Shown here piece after piece: positions 17,248-25,840 of a stretch of DNA of 64,000 nt. The stretch is from Flavobacteriales bacterium. GTDB lineage: Bacteria > Bacteroidota > Bacteroidia > Flavobacteriales_D > Sanyastnellaceae. A model generated the notes under the pieces. It made no database searches and was not told the DNA's origin. It saw only the letters and a program-made list of their open reading frames with translations. The position numbers and the translations under genes were made by a program. The DNA lies in contig CANGTU010000004.1 in NCBI GenBank assembly GCA_947456965.1, positions 27,591 through 91,590 of the forward strand, given 5' to 3'. Within the stretch, counting starts at the first letter, position 1. The number at the start of each line of letters is the position of its first letter.

Positions 17248-17954
17248 TCGCCGCCTAAGATACCTTCATCTGCGAAACTGTAGTAGCCGGCCGATGTCAC
17301 AATAATGTGATCGAGCACCGGCAAATCGAGATTCTTGCCTGTGGCTACCAGCTTGCGGGTGATGCGGATGTCTTCATTGCTCGGACTGAGATTTCCGCTG
17401 GGGTGATTGTGGGCCACAATAAGGCAGGAGGCGTGGTGATGGAGAGCCCGCACAAAGAGTTTCTTGGGATCCACAACCGTGGAGTTGAACCCGCCTTCAC
17501 CGAGTTTATCGGCCAGGATAATCTGGTTGCTTCGGGTCAGATACAAAGCCCAGAACTCTTCATAGTTGAGGTCACCAATCTTCTCGCAGAAGAAGTCGAA
17601 CACATCCTTCGAACTGCGGATGTTCTGCCTCTCCCGCACTTCTGCCATGCGGCGCCTGCGGCTAAGTTCAAGGGCGGCGAGAAGGTTGACGGACTTTGCC
17701 TCTCCCATGCCCTTGAACTGGGTCAGCTCAGCCAGGGTGAGCTTGCCCAGTTCAGCAAGACTGTGGTTGGCCTTGCCGAGAATACGGCGGGCGAGATCCA
17801 CAGCACTTTCCTCCCGCGAGCCTGAACCGATCAGGATAGCGATCAGCTCGGCATCACTCAAGGCAGAAGCTCCCTTGGCCATGAGCCTTTCCCGGGGCCG
17901 GTCATCCGGAGCCCAATGCCGCATCGTCAGAGTGGTTGATCCATTAGTATCCAT
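17244..17954 (-). CDS. radC: RadC-family JAB-domain protein
   Basis: The protein has 236 residues from ATG 17954. An upstream TTG at 17984 is possible but would place a -7-like element (GACCTTTG, 17975-17982) inside the gene. The N-terminal helix-hairpin-helix region (PRERLMAKGASALSDAELIA) is followed by a JAB/MPN-like domain with HNHPSGNLSPSNED, the RadC metal motif. Despite the name, family members are not clearly DNA repair enzymes and their reaction is unresolved. It is the first gene of the radC-wecB-deacetylase operon and overlaps wecB by 4 nt. An 8-bp inverted repeat lies about 50-75 nt upstream. Confidence 0.93.
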   Translation of the reverse strand: MDTNGSTTLTMRHWAPDDRPRERLMAKGASALSDAELIAILIGSGSREESAVDLARRILGKANHSLAELGKLTLAELTQFKGMGEAKSVNLLAALELSRRRRMAEVRERQNIRSSKDVFDFFCEKIGDLNYEEFWALYLTRSNQIILADKLGEGGFNSTVVDPKKLFVRALHHHASCLIVAHNHPSGNLSPSNEDIRITRKLVATGKNLDLPVLDHIIVTSAGYYSFADEGILGGE

Positions 17955-18006
17955 GCTCCGAAACTCAATTCGGGCAAAGGTCAAGTGCCGGACCGGGTGT
18001 CCGCCG

Positions 18007-18029
18007 GCATAAATTATCCGGATTTATGC
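18007..18029. repeat. 8-bp inverted repeat upstream of radC
   Basis: GCATAAAT (18007-18014) and ATTTATGC (18022-18029) flank a 7-nt loop. The repeat lies between the rpsT terminator and radC and has no T-run after it, so it is more likely a protein-binding site or chance than a terminator. Confidence 0.4.
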
Positions 18030-18053
18030 GGCAGGAAACCCCTGGCAAACCAG

Positions 18054-18082
18054 AAATAAAAAAAGCCGCCCTAAGGCAGCTT
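18054..18082 (-). terminator. Terminator of rpsT
   Basis: On the minus strand AAGCTGCC (18082-18075) pairs with GGCGGCTT (18070-18063) over a 4-nt loop, followed by a T-rich tract. It begins 21 nt past the rpsT stop codon. Confidence 0.88.
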
Positions 18083-18103
18083 TTGAATTGGTCTTGTGAA
18101 AGA

Positions 18104-18358
18104 TTACTTGAGCTTGTTGACGAAAACCGTCAGGCTGCTCTTGAGGTTGGAGGCCTTGTTGACGTGAATGACGTCGTTCTTGGCCAGTTTGTCCAGCATG
18201 GACACCACACGGGGCAGCATTTCAGCAGCTTCTTTCCGGCTGGTCAGGGAGCGCAATTTGCGCACCGCGTTGCGGGTGGTCTTATGGTAATAACGGTTGC
18301 GCAAACGCTTGGCGTCGTTGCTGCGGATGCGCTTGAGGGCTGACTTGTGATTGGCCAT
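18104..18358 (-). CDS. rpsT: 30S ribosomal protein S20
   Basis: The protein has 84 residues from ATG 18358 and starts [20 protein letters not shown], the standard S20 opening. It is lysine- and arginine-rich and helical, as expected for a primary 16S rRNA binder in the 30S body. A longer frame to 18664 has no family support upstream of this start and would run through the promoter. The gene stands alone between its own promoter (18378-18407) and terminator (18054-18082). S20 genes are often single transcription units. Confidence 0.97.
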   Translation of the reverse strand: MANHKSALKRIRSNDAKRLRNRYYHKTTRNAVRKLRSLTSRKEAAEMLPRVVSMLDKLAKNDVIHVNKASNLKSSLTVFVNKLK

Positions 18359-18377
18359 ATCTTTTGAAAACGGGCTG

Positions 18378-18407
18378 CAAATATACACCGGGTTCGTATC
18401 CCGGCAA
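18378..18407 (-). promoter_or_regulatory. rpsT promoter (TTG-N19-TATATTTG)
   Basis: On the minus strand TTG (18407-18405) is separated by 19 nt from TATATTTG (18385-18378), matching the Bacteroidota housekeeping consensus TTG-N19-21-TAnnTTTG. The spacer contains the inverted repeat CCGGG-7 nt-CCCGG at 18388-18404. The start codon lies 19 nt past the -7 element. Confidence 0.8.
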
Positions 18408-18485
18408 GTGTATGGCTGAAATTTCCCACTATAACCTTTTCCAGAGCCTATCCGTAGGACAGGGTAATTGTCATTCTTATCCATC

Positions 18486-20444
18486 GTGTCCAGTCGTTTG
18501 AAAACCCAGATTCTCTTGCTCGCTGCTCTGGCAGCTTGCGGTCCGGCGATGGCCCAGAATCTGAAGAGAATCAATGGGTTGGTGGCCATTATGGACAGGG
18601 GTTGCTCCGATTCGATGATGGTGAGGCTCAATCTGGAGGTGGCGGATGAGTTCATCTTCAACAACCCCGATACGGCTCGTTATTATTCTTTACGGGCGCT
18701 GGAGCTGGCCACCCGCATAGGAGATACCAGCCGGATGGCAAAGGCCTCCAACTACCTCGGCATTACCCATTTCAGCCAGGGGCAGTTCGTGAGCGCCCTG
18801 GAGTTCTACCAGAACGCCCAAACGCTCAGCCGCCAGGTAAATGACCGCGCCGGGGCGCTGAAGGCCATGAATAACATCGGGATTGTGTACACCAATTTAG
18901 GTGACTACCGCAAAGCCATCGAAACCCAGGCCGCAGCCTATGAAGAGAACATGGCCATCGGCAACGCCACACACGCCGCTTACAATCTGTATAATATAGC
19001 CTCCGGTTACCTGTCGCTGAGGGATATTCCCAAAGCCAGAGCGATGGTGAACCGGATAGATGAACTCCAGAAACTCGATGCTTCGGTCGCCATGGATCTT
19101 TCCTCTATCATGGGTGAAATCTACCTGGAGGAAAATAAACCCGACTCAGCGGTCATGGCATTGTCCAAAGCCCTTGAGGTCAGCCGGAGTGAGGGCGACG
19201 AGTACTTCATGACCAGCCTTCACCTCAGCCAGGCCCGAGCCTATCTGCAACAGCGAAACTTCGAGGAGGCGAGCATTCAGCTGGAGGAGGCTGGCCTCCT
19301 GATATGGAAGAACGGGTTTGACAACCAGCGGCTGACGCACCTGCAGCTTGAAGCTGAATGGCTGTCGGAGAAGGGACTCCACATAGAAGCATTCAGGAAG
19401 CAGAAGCGATATACCATACTCAAGGATAGTCTGGATCGGGTGAACAACCTCAACCGGATTTCAGAGCTCAGCGCCCGCTACGAATCGGAAAGACAGGCCT
19501 CCCGCATTGCCCGGCAGGATCAGGAACTTTTGGAAAAGTCATCCCAGTTCCGGCTGGCCATAATGGGAGGAGGTGCTTTCTGTCTGCTTGCCGCGCTGGT
19601 CTTTGTGAACCTGCTCCGAAAGCGCCGAATGAATGCACTGCTCCGCATCCAGAATAAGGAGATCAAATCCCAACGGCAGAAAATCATTTCATCACTGGAT
19701 TACGCGCGACGCATCCAGACAGCCATCCTGCCTAACGACCAGCAGCTGGCCGGCAGTTTTCACGAGTGGTTTATCTTTTTCCGTCCGCGGGATATTGTCA
19801 GCGGTGATATCTACTGGTGCCGGGAGATGAATGGTGTCATCTACCTCGCAGTAATCGACTGTACCGGCCATGGAGTGCCCGGGGCGTTTATGTCCCTGAT
19901 CGCCTATTCAAAACTGAATAAGGTCATCGGAACGGGCGACAGGTCTTGTCATGAAATCATGTGGGACCTGCATAAGGAGGTGGTGTCCACGCTCAATCAG
20001 GGAACTGCTGATGCAGCACCCGACGGAATGGATATGAGTCTATGCCGGATTGACCGGGCTTCCGCAACCCTGGAGTATTGCGGAGCAAATCATGCCATAC
20101 ACGTGTATTCAGGGAGTGAACTGACCGAGTACCGCTCTAATCCGCATAGCCTGGGCGGAACATGGTTCGAACGGCGCTATGGCGAAGGCAACAATCCCTT
20201 TACATCAATACGGATTCATTATGAGCAGGGCGATGCCTTATTCATGCATAGCGACGGTATGATGGATCAGATCGGGGGGCCCAGCCGGCGAAAACTGAAC
20301 AAGTCGAGGTTTCGCGATCTCCTCACAGCTATCGCCGAAGCCCCCATGAAGCGAGGCGAGGAGACGTGCTCTGAAGCTTTGCTGGGATGGAGGCGTTCAG
20401 CTCCTCAAACGGATGATATTCTCGTATTGGGAGTCAGGTTGTAA
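18486..20444 (+). CDS. TPR-containing SpoIIE/PP2C-type serine phosphatase (SiaA-like role)
   Basis: The protein has a signal sequence ([16 protein letters not shown]), then tetratricopeptide repeats over about residues 60-320 and a coiled coil. One membrane helix ([20 protein letters not shown]) and a cytoplasmic SpoIIE/PP2C domain over the last 250 residues follow. The metal-binding motifs are [29 protein letters not shown] and TDDILVLG. The layout predicts a periplasmic TPR sensor controlling a cytoplasmic serine/threonine phosphatase. It converges on genes for a SiaC-like protein and a double SiaB-like kinase, so the SiaC-like protein is the likely substrate. The start is uncertain: I use GTG 18486, and TTG 18468 adds six residues; no ATG is available before the signal peptide. 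Confidence 0.88.
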   Translation: MSSRLKTQILLLAALAACGPAMAQNLKRINGLVAIMDRGCSDSMMVRLNLEVADEFIFNNPDTARYYSLRALELATRIGDTSRMAKASNYLGITHFSQGQFVSALEFYQNAQTLSRQVNDRAGALKAMNNIGIVYTNLGDYRKAIETQAAAYEENMAIGNATHAAYNLYNIASGYLSLRDIPKARAMVNRIDELQKLDASVAMDLSSIMGEIYLEENKPDSAVMALSKALEVSRSEGDEYFMTSLHLSQARAYLQQRNFEEASIQLEEAGLLIWKNGFDNQRLTHLQLEAEWLSEKGLHIEAFRKQKRYTILKDSLDRVNNLNRISELSARYESERQASRIARQDQELLEKSSQFRLAIMGGGAFCLLAALVFVNLLRKRRMNALLRIQNKEIKSQRQKIISSLDYARRIQTAILPNDQQLAGSFHEWFIFFRPRDIVSGDIYWCREMNGVIYLAVIDCTGHGVPGAFMSLIAYSKLNKVIGTGDRSCHEIMWDLHKEVVSTLNQGTADAAPDGMDMSLCRIDRASATLEYCGANHAIHVYSGSELTEYRSNPHSLGGTWFERRYGEGNNPFTSIRIHYEQGDALFMHSDGMMDQIGGPSRRKLNKSRFRDLLTAIAEAPMKRGEETCSEALLGWRRSAPQTDDILVLGVRL

Positions 20445-20495
20445 GTGAGAATTCCGTAAACAACCTGATGCGAAACGATCGAAGGGAGAGACGAA

Positions 20496-20879
20496 CTACT
20501 GGATGACTATCCGGAACGGAATTTCGAGCAGGCCCTTTAGCTCTTGTCCTTTTTCAATCATCAGTTCATCATCATGGTCAACGTGCCAGTTGACCTGAAC
20601 CTTGCTCTTGTCCCCTGCGCGGTTCTCCAGAATGGTCAGAAGTTCAAACAAAAACCGCCCTGAGGAGGAATTGAAGTAATCCAGCTTCAATTCGAGTAAG
20701 GTTTCCTGAGCAGAGGCCGCGCAATAGGCACGGGTCCAGTCGATAAGAGGCTGGTAGAATTGCCAGGCATTCTCGGGCAGAGATCTCCCGCTGATCACCA
20801 GCAAACCATCAGCAGCACTGAAACGGACCTCGGGGGTGTCTTCTGTAGCTTTTAGTTCAATGGGCTGGAGGTGGATCAT
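20496..20879 (-). CDS. SiaC-like regulatory phosphoprotein (DUF1987 family)
   Basis: The protein has 127 residues, the normal size for DUF1987/SiaC. It opens with IHLQPIELKATEDTPEVRF and GLLVISGRSLPENAWQFYQP, characteristic of the family. In Pseudomonas aeruginosa SiaC, a threonine in a YLNTSS-like loop is phosphorylated by SiaB and dephosphorylated by SiaA. Here the matching loop is DYFNSSSGRF (67-76), with S71-S73 as candidates, so the phosphosite is serine rather than threonine. The gene lies 19 nt downstream of the tandem SiaB-like gene in the same orientation and is convergent with the phosphatase. No diguanylate cyclase, the known SiaC target, is present nearby, so the output partner is unknown. 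Confidence 0.88.
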   Translation of the reverse strand: MIHLQPIELKATEDTPEVRFSAADGLLVISGRSLPENAWQFYQPLIDWTRAYCAASAQETLLELKLDYFNSSSGRFLFELLTILENRAGDKSKVQVNWHVDHDDELMIEKGQELKGLLEIPFRIVIQ

Positions 20880-20898
20880 AGGAGCGTTGCTGCCGGGG

Positions 20899-22005
20899 TT
20901 AAATGCTCACCTGTATCGTGAAAAGACACCTATTGTCGACGGAGGGATTGAATTCAAAGTTAAAAGGTATGGTACTGGCCTGAGCAATTTCAATCAAACC
21001 GAGCCCCGATTTCATCTTGTTTTCGAACTTAAGGCTGGCCTTGAGAGCAGTCCGGTGCAGGTCTTTCAGCTCTTCGTGATTCAACTGGCGCAAATACACC
21101 AGCTTTTCGGTCAGGAATTCCTTTTCTGTTTCTGAAACGACATTGCCTGCCTGAAGCAGGATTTGCCCGTTATACATACCAATGGTTACGATACCTTCTG
21201 CACGACCCTGTTTGTCGCCGCCGTGCTTGGCTATGTTCTGGAGAATCTCGACAAGCACGTGTCCGGCTTTCCTGCCCTGAGCGCCGGCCTCCGAAGAGCT
21301 GGCCATGTGGTGTTCAACCATCTCGAGAATAGGAATGATGGCTTTCTGAGAAAAATCGCCTTTGTAATAGAGGAGGGTGTGCTCTCCGTTCATCTGGTCA
21401 TAAAGAGCGCGGATCTCATCAATCCGGTTCACTATTTCCCAACGTTCCTTCCCGGGGCAGAAAGTTACCTGTTGATGGAAGAAAACAAGCCCTCCGGGAG
21501 CGTCTTCAAAAAGGTAGAGCACTTGTTGTCCTGATTTCCGGGCGAGCTCAATCAGCCCAAGTCCGGCACCTCCTTTGTCGCTCAGGGCTGAATTTGCCAA
21601 CTGCTTCAGATAAAGGGCTTTGAGGTCTTGAGGTTCGTAGCTGTTGATCTCTTCCATCATGCTCCTAAGCCCGTTTGCTTCTTCGGGCTGGACCATGTTA
21701 ATGGAATTGATAATGAATGAGCTACCTTGAATCCGGAAACTGAACAAGCCGTCGTCACGAAAACCGGGATCAGATCCGGCTACTACTTCACCATGCTTGA
21801 GTATATTCTGGAAACACTCGACCAAAAGGAATGAAACCTTTCTGTTGATAGTCGGGATGACCTGTTGCGCCGTTATGCTACCCTGGAAGATTTCGAGAAT
21901 GGTATTCGTGAAATACTCCATGAAGGGGCCTCTGTAGCTGAATACTACAGGCTGATCGATCGTCTCATAATGCAATTTCACAAGAGATTTCAGTCGATGC
22001 GGCAT
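20899..22005 (-). CDS. Tandem SiaB-like (DUF6272) protein kinase
   Basis: This 368-residue protein is two SiaB-like GHKL domains in one chain. The first copy has the N-box LVECFQNILKHG (61-72) and a G-rich box GGAGLGLIELARKS (145-158). The second has LVEILQNIAKHGG (251-263) and KSGLGLIEIAQAS (332-344). Single SiaB proteins are about half this length. Both copies keep the E/N/KH residues and the GLGLIE lid, so neither is plainly dead. The predicted reaction is phosphorylation of the adjacent SiaC-like protein on serine, opposed by the SpoIIE-type phosphatase. The gene is first in its operon. No clear TAnnTTTG element precedes it; TTACTTTG near 22110 is close. Confidence 0.85.
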   Translation of the reverse strand: MPHRLKSLVKLHYETIDQPVVFSYRGPFMEYFTNTILEIFQGSITAQQVIPTINRKVSFLLVECFQNILKHGEVVAGSDPGFRDDGLFSFRIQGSSFIINSINMVQPEEANGLRSMMEEINSYEPQDLKALYLKQLANSALSDKGGAGLGLIELARKSGQQVLYLFEDAPGGLVFFHQQVTFCPGKERWEIVNRIDEIRALYDQMNGEHTLLYYKGDFSQKAIIPILEMVEHHMASSSEAGAQGRKAGHVLVEILQNIAKHGGDKQGRAEGIVTIGMYNGQILLQAGNVVSETEKEFLTEKLVYLRQLNHEELKDLHRTALKASLKFENKMKSGLGLIEIAQASTIPFNFEFNPSVDNRCLFTIQVSI

Positions 22006-22262
22006 ATTGTTATCAGGTCAGCGAGATGCATGCCAGCAGCCCCGGCGCCATCCACCAGATGGGGTTTACGTAATACATAATAGTCAGGTTTCAAGGATGC
22101 GTCGCAAAGTAAACAATCATTGGCCATTTTCATACAATCAGCGAGCTACTGGTTCTCCGGAAGGTATTGTTGCTGGGGGGTGTTTTGAAAAGCAATAAGG
22201 TGAGGTCTTGCAACCTGATGACGAGCGCCGCCGGCTATCCCCCATGCCCCGCGAGAAGAGAA
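22006..22262. other. Intergenic region upstream of the SiaB-like gene
   Basis: No open reading frame of useful length or recognisable RNA is seen. On the minus strand a TTACTTTG-like string near 22110 may be a degenerate -7 element for the kinase operon, about 110 nt before the start. Otherwise I see nothing. Confidence 0.4.
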
Positions 22263-22292
22263 CAAAAAAAACCCTTTGTTTCCAAAGGGTTT
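22263..22292 (-). terminator. Terminator of tRNA-Glu
   Basis: On the minus strand AAACCCTTTG (22292-22283) pairs perfectly with CAAAGGGTTT (22278-22269) around a 4-nt loop, followed by a run of T. It begins 14 nt past the tRNA 3' end. Confidence 0.92.
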
Positions 22293-22305
22293 CTCCAAAC
22301 TTTCG

Positions 22306-22377
<72 letters not shown>

Positions 22378-22395
22378 GTGGGTCTAAAGCGGGTG

Positions 22396-22425
22396 CAAAA
22401 ATAGCAGGATTTAGCCATCAGTCAA
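22396..22425 (-). promoter_or_regulatory. tRNA-Glu promoter (TTG-N19-TATTTTTG)
   Basis: On the minus strand TTG (22425-22423) is followed after exactly 19 nt by TATTTTTG (22403-22396), a full match to the Bacteroidota consensus and the same spacing as the rpsT promoter. The tRNA 5' end is 19 nt past the -7 element. Confidence 0.85.
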
Positions 22426-22462
22426 GCGGCAACCGGATTTTCCTTGAAAATTATGCAGACGG

Positions 22463-23137
22463 CTATTTCTCGATTCCAAACTGGAAGCCCAGCCGCTTGC
22501 CCGTGGCAAGTACCTGACTGTGGCCCATACTCTGGATTTCTTCAACCGAAAGAATCTGCATATTCTCATAGGGCGGAGTCAGCAGGTCAAAGTCGAGTGT
22601 ATAAAGCAATGCCGCCTCCACAATCTGCGTAAGGGCCGCATGGTCGAGCTTCGCATTCACAAAATCATTGAACTGATAGCCCATCTGCCTCTTGCCCTGA
22701 ACCAGAAAGTGATCCTCCCGGTTCACGAAGATCCGGCCAATAAGGTAACCCACATCGGTGAGGCGCTGGTATTTGAAGCTGTCCGCGAGAAAATTGTAGA
22801 TATTGATGATGCCCACATAGCTGTTTTCAGGCTGTTCCCGAAGGTATCCGCTCTTCCAGAGACTATGCGACTGGTCGAACTGGAATACGTTGGTGTGCAT
22901 CTGGAATACGAGCACGTCACCAGCCACCTTCATCTCTGTCTGAAAATCGCCCTTATCGCTCAGGTTGAATGTGACCCGGGAGTCGGCGTGGGCAAACTGC
23001 TTTTCAATATCCCCGAGCACTTCCCTGAGCACAAGCCTGAGATCCTGAAAAACCTGCTGTGTGTTCTGGAACACGTCCTGCTTGAGGATTCCTTTGTCGC
23101 GGATCACGCGATGGATGTTTTCTCTGGCTTCGCTCAT
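22463..23137 (-). CDS. Conserved hypothetical protein downstream of proS
   Basis: The 224-residue protein starts at ATG 23137 (MSEARENIHRVIRDKGILKQ); a TTG at 23179 would overlap proS and is less likely. There is no signal peptide or membrane helix. The sequence is mixed alpha/beta with aromatic-rich strands (GDVLVFQMHTNVFQF, NSYVGIINIYNFL). I do not recognise the family. It follows proS by 25 nt on the same strand and is probably cotranscribed, but the association suggests no specific role. A cytoplasmic location is inferred from the lack of targeting signals. Confidence 0.8.
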   Translation of the reverse strand: MSEARENIHRVIRDKGILKQDVFQNTQQVFQDLRLVLREVLGDIEKQFAHADSRVTFNLSDKGDFQTEMKVAGDVLVFQMHTNVFQFDQSHSLWKSGYLREQPENSYVGIINIYNFLADSFKYQRLTDVGYLIGRIFVNREDHFLVQGKRQMGYQFNDFVNAKLDHAALTQIVEAALLYTLDFDLLTPPYENMQILSVEEIQSMGHSQVLATGKRLGFQFGIEK

Positions 23138-23162
23138 GATGATCTGAATATGGATTTGGAGG

Positions 23163-24632
23163 TCAGTAAGCTCGTGCAAACAGCACCCGACGGGCCGATG
23201 GCCTGCCGGTGACCATGCACGATCCGGATTCTCCCGGTTGTTCTATTGGAATACACCGAATGGTCGCCTTTGTTTCCGCCTTCACCCGCTCTTCCGTCTC
23301 AGGTGTGCCATCCCAGTGGGCCAGAAAGAAGCCTCCTTTCTCGTCGAGCAGGCGCTTGAATTCTTCATAGCTGTCCACTTGAGTGTAATAGGACCGGCGC
23401 ATCGCCAGGGCTTCCTCGTAAAGATTGCGCTGGATGTCTTCAAGCAGGGCCTCAATTGCCGCTGCCGCATCCTGCATGGGAATGCCCGCCTTGGTTCCGG
23501 TATCACGACGCGCTACTTCAACGGTGCCCTGCTCGAGATCTTTTGGCCCCACAGCGATCCGCACAGGTACGCCTTTAAGCTCGTATTCCGCAAACTTCCA
23601 GCCGGAGCGCTTGGTGTCATCATCATCCAACTTCACCACAATGCCTCTGGAGCGCAAATCCCGGATCAGGGGTTCAACGGCTTCCACAACCTGAGCCAGC
23701 TGCTCTGGTCCTTTGTAGATCGGCACCACCACCACATGAATGGGAGCCAGCTTCGGGGGAAGACGCAGCCCCTTGTCATCGCTGTGTGTCATGATCAGGG
23801 CTCCCATCAACCGTGTGGATACACCCCAGGATGTTGCCCACACGTAGTCCAGCACGCCCTCTTTGGAGGTGAACTTGACGTCAAAGGCCTTGGCGAAGTT
23901 CTGACCAAGGAAATGGGAGGTGCCCGCCTGCAGGGCCTTGCCGTCCTGCATCATGGCTTCGATACACAGCGTATCCACCGCACCGGCAAAGCGCTCACTC
24001 TCGGTTTTACGCCCCTTCACCACCGGCATGGCCATGAATTGTTCTGCAAATACGGCGTAGACATCGAGCATCCGTTCGGTTTCTTCAACCGCCTCCGCAG
24101 ATGTGCTGTGCGCAGTGTGGCCTTCCTGCCAGAGAAATTCGGATGTGCGGAGGAATAGTCGCGTGCGCATTTCCCAGCGCACCACATTGGCCCATTGATT
24201 AATGAGGATGGGCAAGTCGCGGTAACTCTGGATCCAGCCCTTGTATGTATTCCAGATTATGGTCTCAGACGTGGGCCGGACGATCAGCTCTTCGTCGAGC
24301 TTGGCATCGGGATCCACTACTACTCCACCGTCCTGGGCCTTGAGCCTGTAGTGAGTCACCACAGCACATTCTTTGGCAAAGCCCTCCACGTGGGCGGCTT
24401 CCTTGCTCAGATAGGACTTGGGAATAAATAGCGGAAAATAAGCGTTCTGGTGTCCGGTGTCCTTAAACATCTTGTCGAGGGCATCGCGCATTTTTTCCCA
24501 GATGGCATAACCATAAGGCTTAATCACCATGCACCCTTTCACATCACTATGCTGTGCCAGATCGGCCATCACTACCAGCTCATTGTACCACCTCGAATAG
24601 TCTTCAGCGCGTGAAGTCAACTTTTCCGCCAT
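23163..24632 (-). CDS. proS: Prolyl-tRNA synthetase (archaeal/eukaryotic type)
   Basis: This class II synthetase charges tRNA-Pro. The protein has 489 residues, the size of the shorter archaeal/eukaryotic-type ProS without the bacterial editing insertion. Class II motifs are visible: [17 protein letters not shown] in the catalytic core, and [19 protein letters not shown] as motif 2 with its arginine. A C-terminal anticodon-binding domain ([12 protein letters not shown] onward) and the C-terminal zinc-binding-like domain follow, ending in ARAY. A TACTTTTG element at 24667-24674 lies 34 nt before the ATG. It is divergent from the lipoprotein gene at 24735. Confidence 0.95.
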   Translation of the reverse strand: MAEKLTSRAEDYSRWYNELVVMADLAQHSDVKGCMVIKPYGYAIWEKMRDALDKMFKDTGHQNAYFPLFIPKSYLSKEAAHVEGFAKECAVVTHYRLKAQDGGVVVDPDAKLDEELIVRPTSETIIWNTYKGWIQSYRDLPILINQWANVVRWEMRTRLFLRTSEFLWQEGHTAHSTSAEAVEETERMLDVYAVFAEQFMAMPVVKGRKTESERFAGAVDTLCIEAMMQDGKALQAGTSHFLGQNFAKAFDVKFTSKEGVLDYVWATSWGVSTRLMGALIMTHSDDKGLRLPPKLAPIHVVVVPIYKGPEQLAQVVEAVEPLIRDLRSRGIVVKLDDDDTKRSGWKFAEYELKGVPVRIAVGPKDLEQGTVEVARRDTGTKAGIPMQDAAAAIEALLEDIQRNLYEEALAMRRSYYTQVDSYEEFKRLLDEKGGFFLAHWDGTPETEERVKAETKATIRCIPIEQPGESGSCMVTGRPSARRVLFARAY

Positions 24633-24666
24633 CTCTTGGTATGATTATTGGGTATAAAAAACAAGC

Positions 24667-24674
24667 CAAAAGTA
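24667..24674 (-). promoter_or_regulatory. -7 element of proS (TACTTTTG)
   Basis: TACTTTTG on the minus strand lies 34 nt before the proS start. No clear TTG is found 19-21 nt further upstream, so only the -7 box is supported. It lies back to back with the plus-strand element at 24690-24697. Confidence 0.55.
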
Positions 24675-24689
24675 GGGAAATAAATGCCC

Positions 24690-24697
24690 TATCTTTG
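24690..24697 (+). promoter_or_regulatory. -7 element of the lipoprotein / porin operon (TATCTTTG)
   Basis: TATCTTTG matches TAnnTTTG and lies 37 nt before ATG 24735, in the divergent proS intergenic region. Confidence 0.55.
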
Positions 24698-24734
24698 GAG
24701 AAGAGCCTCATTGAATTTCTTAATACCATAGCCC

Positions 24735-25835
24735 ATGATGACAACCAGGATTCTATTCTTTGCACTCGCCACTTCCTTCATGTTGGTTTCGTGCTCAGGC
24801 ACCAGGCAAATGGCTTCTGCCGGCTATGAGGACGATGAAATATACTACCGCAAAGGGGATACTTTTATCACCGAGGTGCCAGCTCCTTCAGAGCGCCCGA
24901 CCAATAATGCGGAAATTGCAGAAGATGATTACTATGTGCCGGGTCAGGATATCGATGTGACCAACACATATTACGGAGACGCCTATACCACGAACGGCTT
25001 CCAGAATGAGTTTGACCTGTTCGCCAACCGGCCGATGTGGGTCATGAACTGGGATCCTTTTTTGGGGTGGTATTTCACATACAATTTTGGCTGTAACCAA
25101 TGGAACTGCCCGGATGCTTTTATTGTCCATGCCACACTGCCTGGTTGGGGCCCGTCAAGCTGGAATTCATGGAACGGTCGGTTTTGGGGTGATCCTTTTC
25201 TCCGGCCCATGGGCGCGACTCTATGGAACACGGGTTACTTCTGGAACGGCAGTGGCTTCGGTTTTGGACTAGGACCCTGGGGCAATGGGTATTGGGCAGA
25301 TGCTCCTGTGCCGGGTCAGGTGAACTTCGGTCACCGATCCCCCCTTGCTGCAAACAGTGTATTCAGTTCGGTTTACAATGATCAGTTGACGTCCACTGAC
25401 CGCATCGGAAAGCCCTTCCCGAATGTCGATCAGCCCGTAAGCAGCGATGAGAATGCGGTTCGCACGCCCTCACGCGGACGGTCCAATGCGTCGCGCTTCC
25501 CTTATGTCCAGACTGATCGCCCCTCAAATAACACAGATGACCGCAATGTTCGCCGACCGGCAGGTCAGGATGACTACTTCACTCCGCGTCCGTTCAACAC
25601 ACCCCATCCGGTGGAGGTGAAAAGCCCTGATGTGCGCAAGCCTGCTTCCGACAACAGTTCCCCGGGCACCGGCAGAAGGCCATCTGCCTCACCCGGAGGA
25701 CGTGATTCGGAACGCCGTCCTTCATCGGGCTTCAGCAGCCCGTCTTCAGGTGGTAGCGGCCGATCAGGGTCCGGATCTTCCTCTCCCTCTCCTTCGCGGT
25801 CCGGCGGCGGCGGAGGAACGACCCGAAGGAGGTAA
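24735..25835 (+). CDS. Lipoprotein with W/G/N/F-rich core and Ser/Pro/Arg-rich tail
   Basis: The protein has 366 residues. It begins with a lipoprotein signal ending LVSC (C20). The middle (about residues 95-200) is unusually rich in W, G, N and F, for example WGPSSWNSWNGRFWGDPF and FGLGPWGNGYW. The last 110 residues are low-complexity S, P, R and G. No enzyme motif is seen. Similar lipoproteins of unknown role occur in Bacteroidota, often beside a FadL/OmpP1-like porin, as here (the next gene starts 5 nt later). The aromatic-rich core may bind glycan or peptidoglycan, but this is speculation. It is most likely anchored in the outer membrane. Confidence 0.8.
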   Translation: MMTTRILFFALATSFMLVSCSGTRQMASAGYEDDEIYYRKGDTFITEVPAPSERPTNNAEIAEDDYYVPGQDIDVTNTYYGDAYTTNGFQNEFDLFANRPMWVMNWDPFLGWYFTYNFGCNQWNCPDAFIVHATLPGWGPSSWNSWNGRFWGDPFLRPMGATLWNTGYFWNGSGFGFGLGPWGNGYWADAPVPGQVNFGHRSPLAANSVFSSVYNDQLTSTDRIGKPFPNVDQPVSSDENAVRTPSRGRSNASRFPYVQTDRPSNNTDDRNVRRPAGQDDYFTPRPFNTPHPVEVKSPDVRKPASDNSSPGTGRRPSASPGGRDSERRPSSGFSSPSSGGSGRSGSGSSSPSPSRSGGGGGTTRRR

Positions 25836-25840
25836 CCCTT

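Noticed and set aside
18359..18664. N-terminal extension of rpsT to a 186-residue protein
   Set aside because: S20 proteins start at [10 protein letters not shown]; the extension covers the promoter and the start of the divergent phosphatase gene.
23238..24158. Plus-strand frame of 306 residues opposite proS
   Set aside because: It is antisense to a fully conserved proS and shows no family features; its length is due to codon bias of the real gene.
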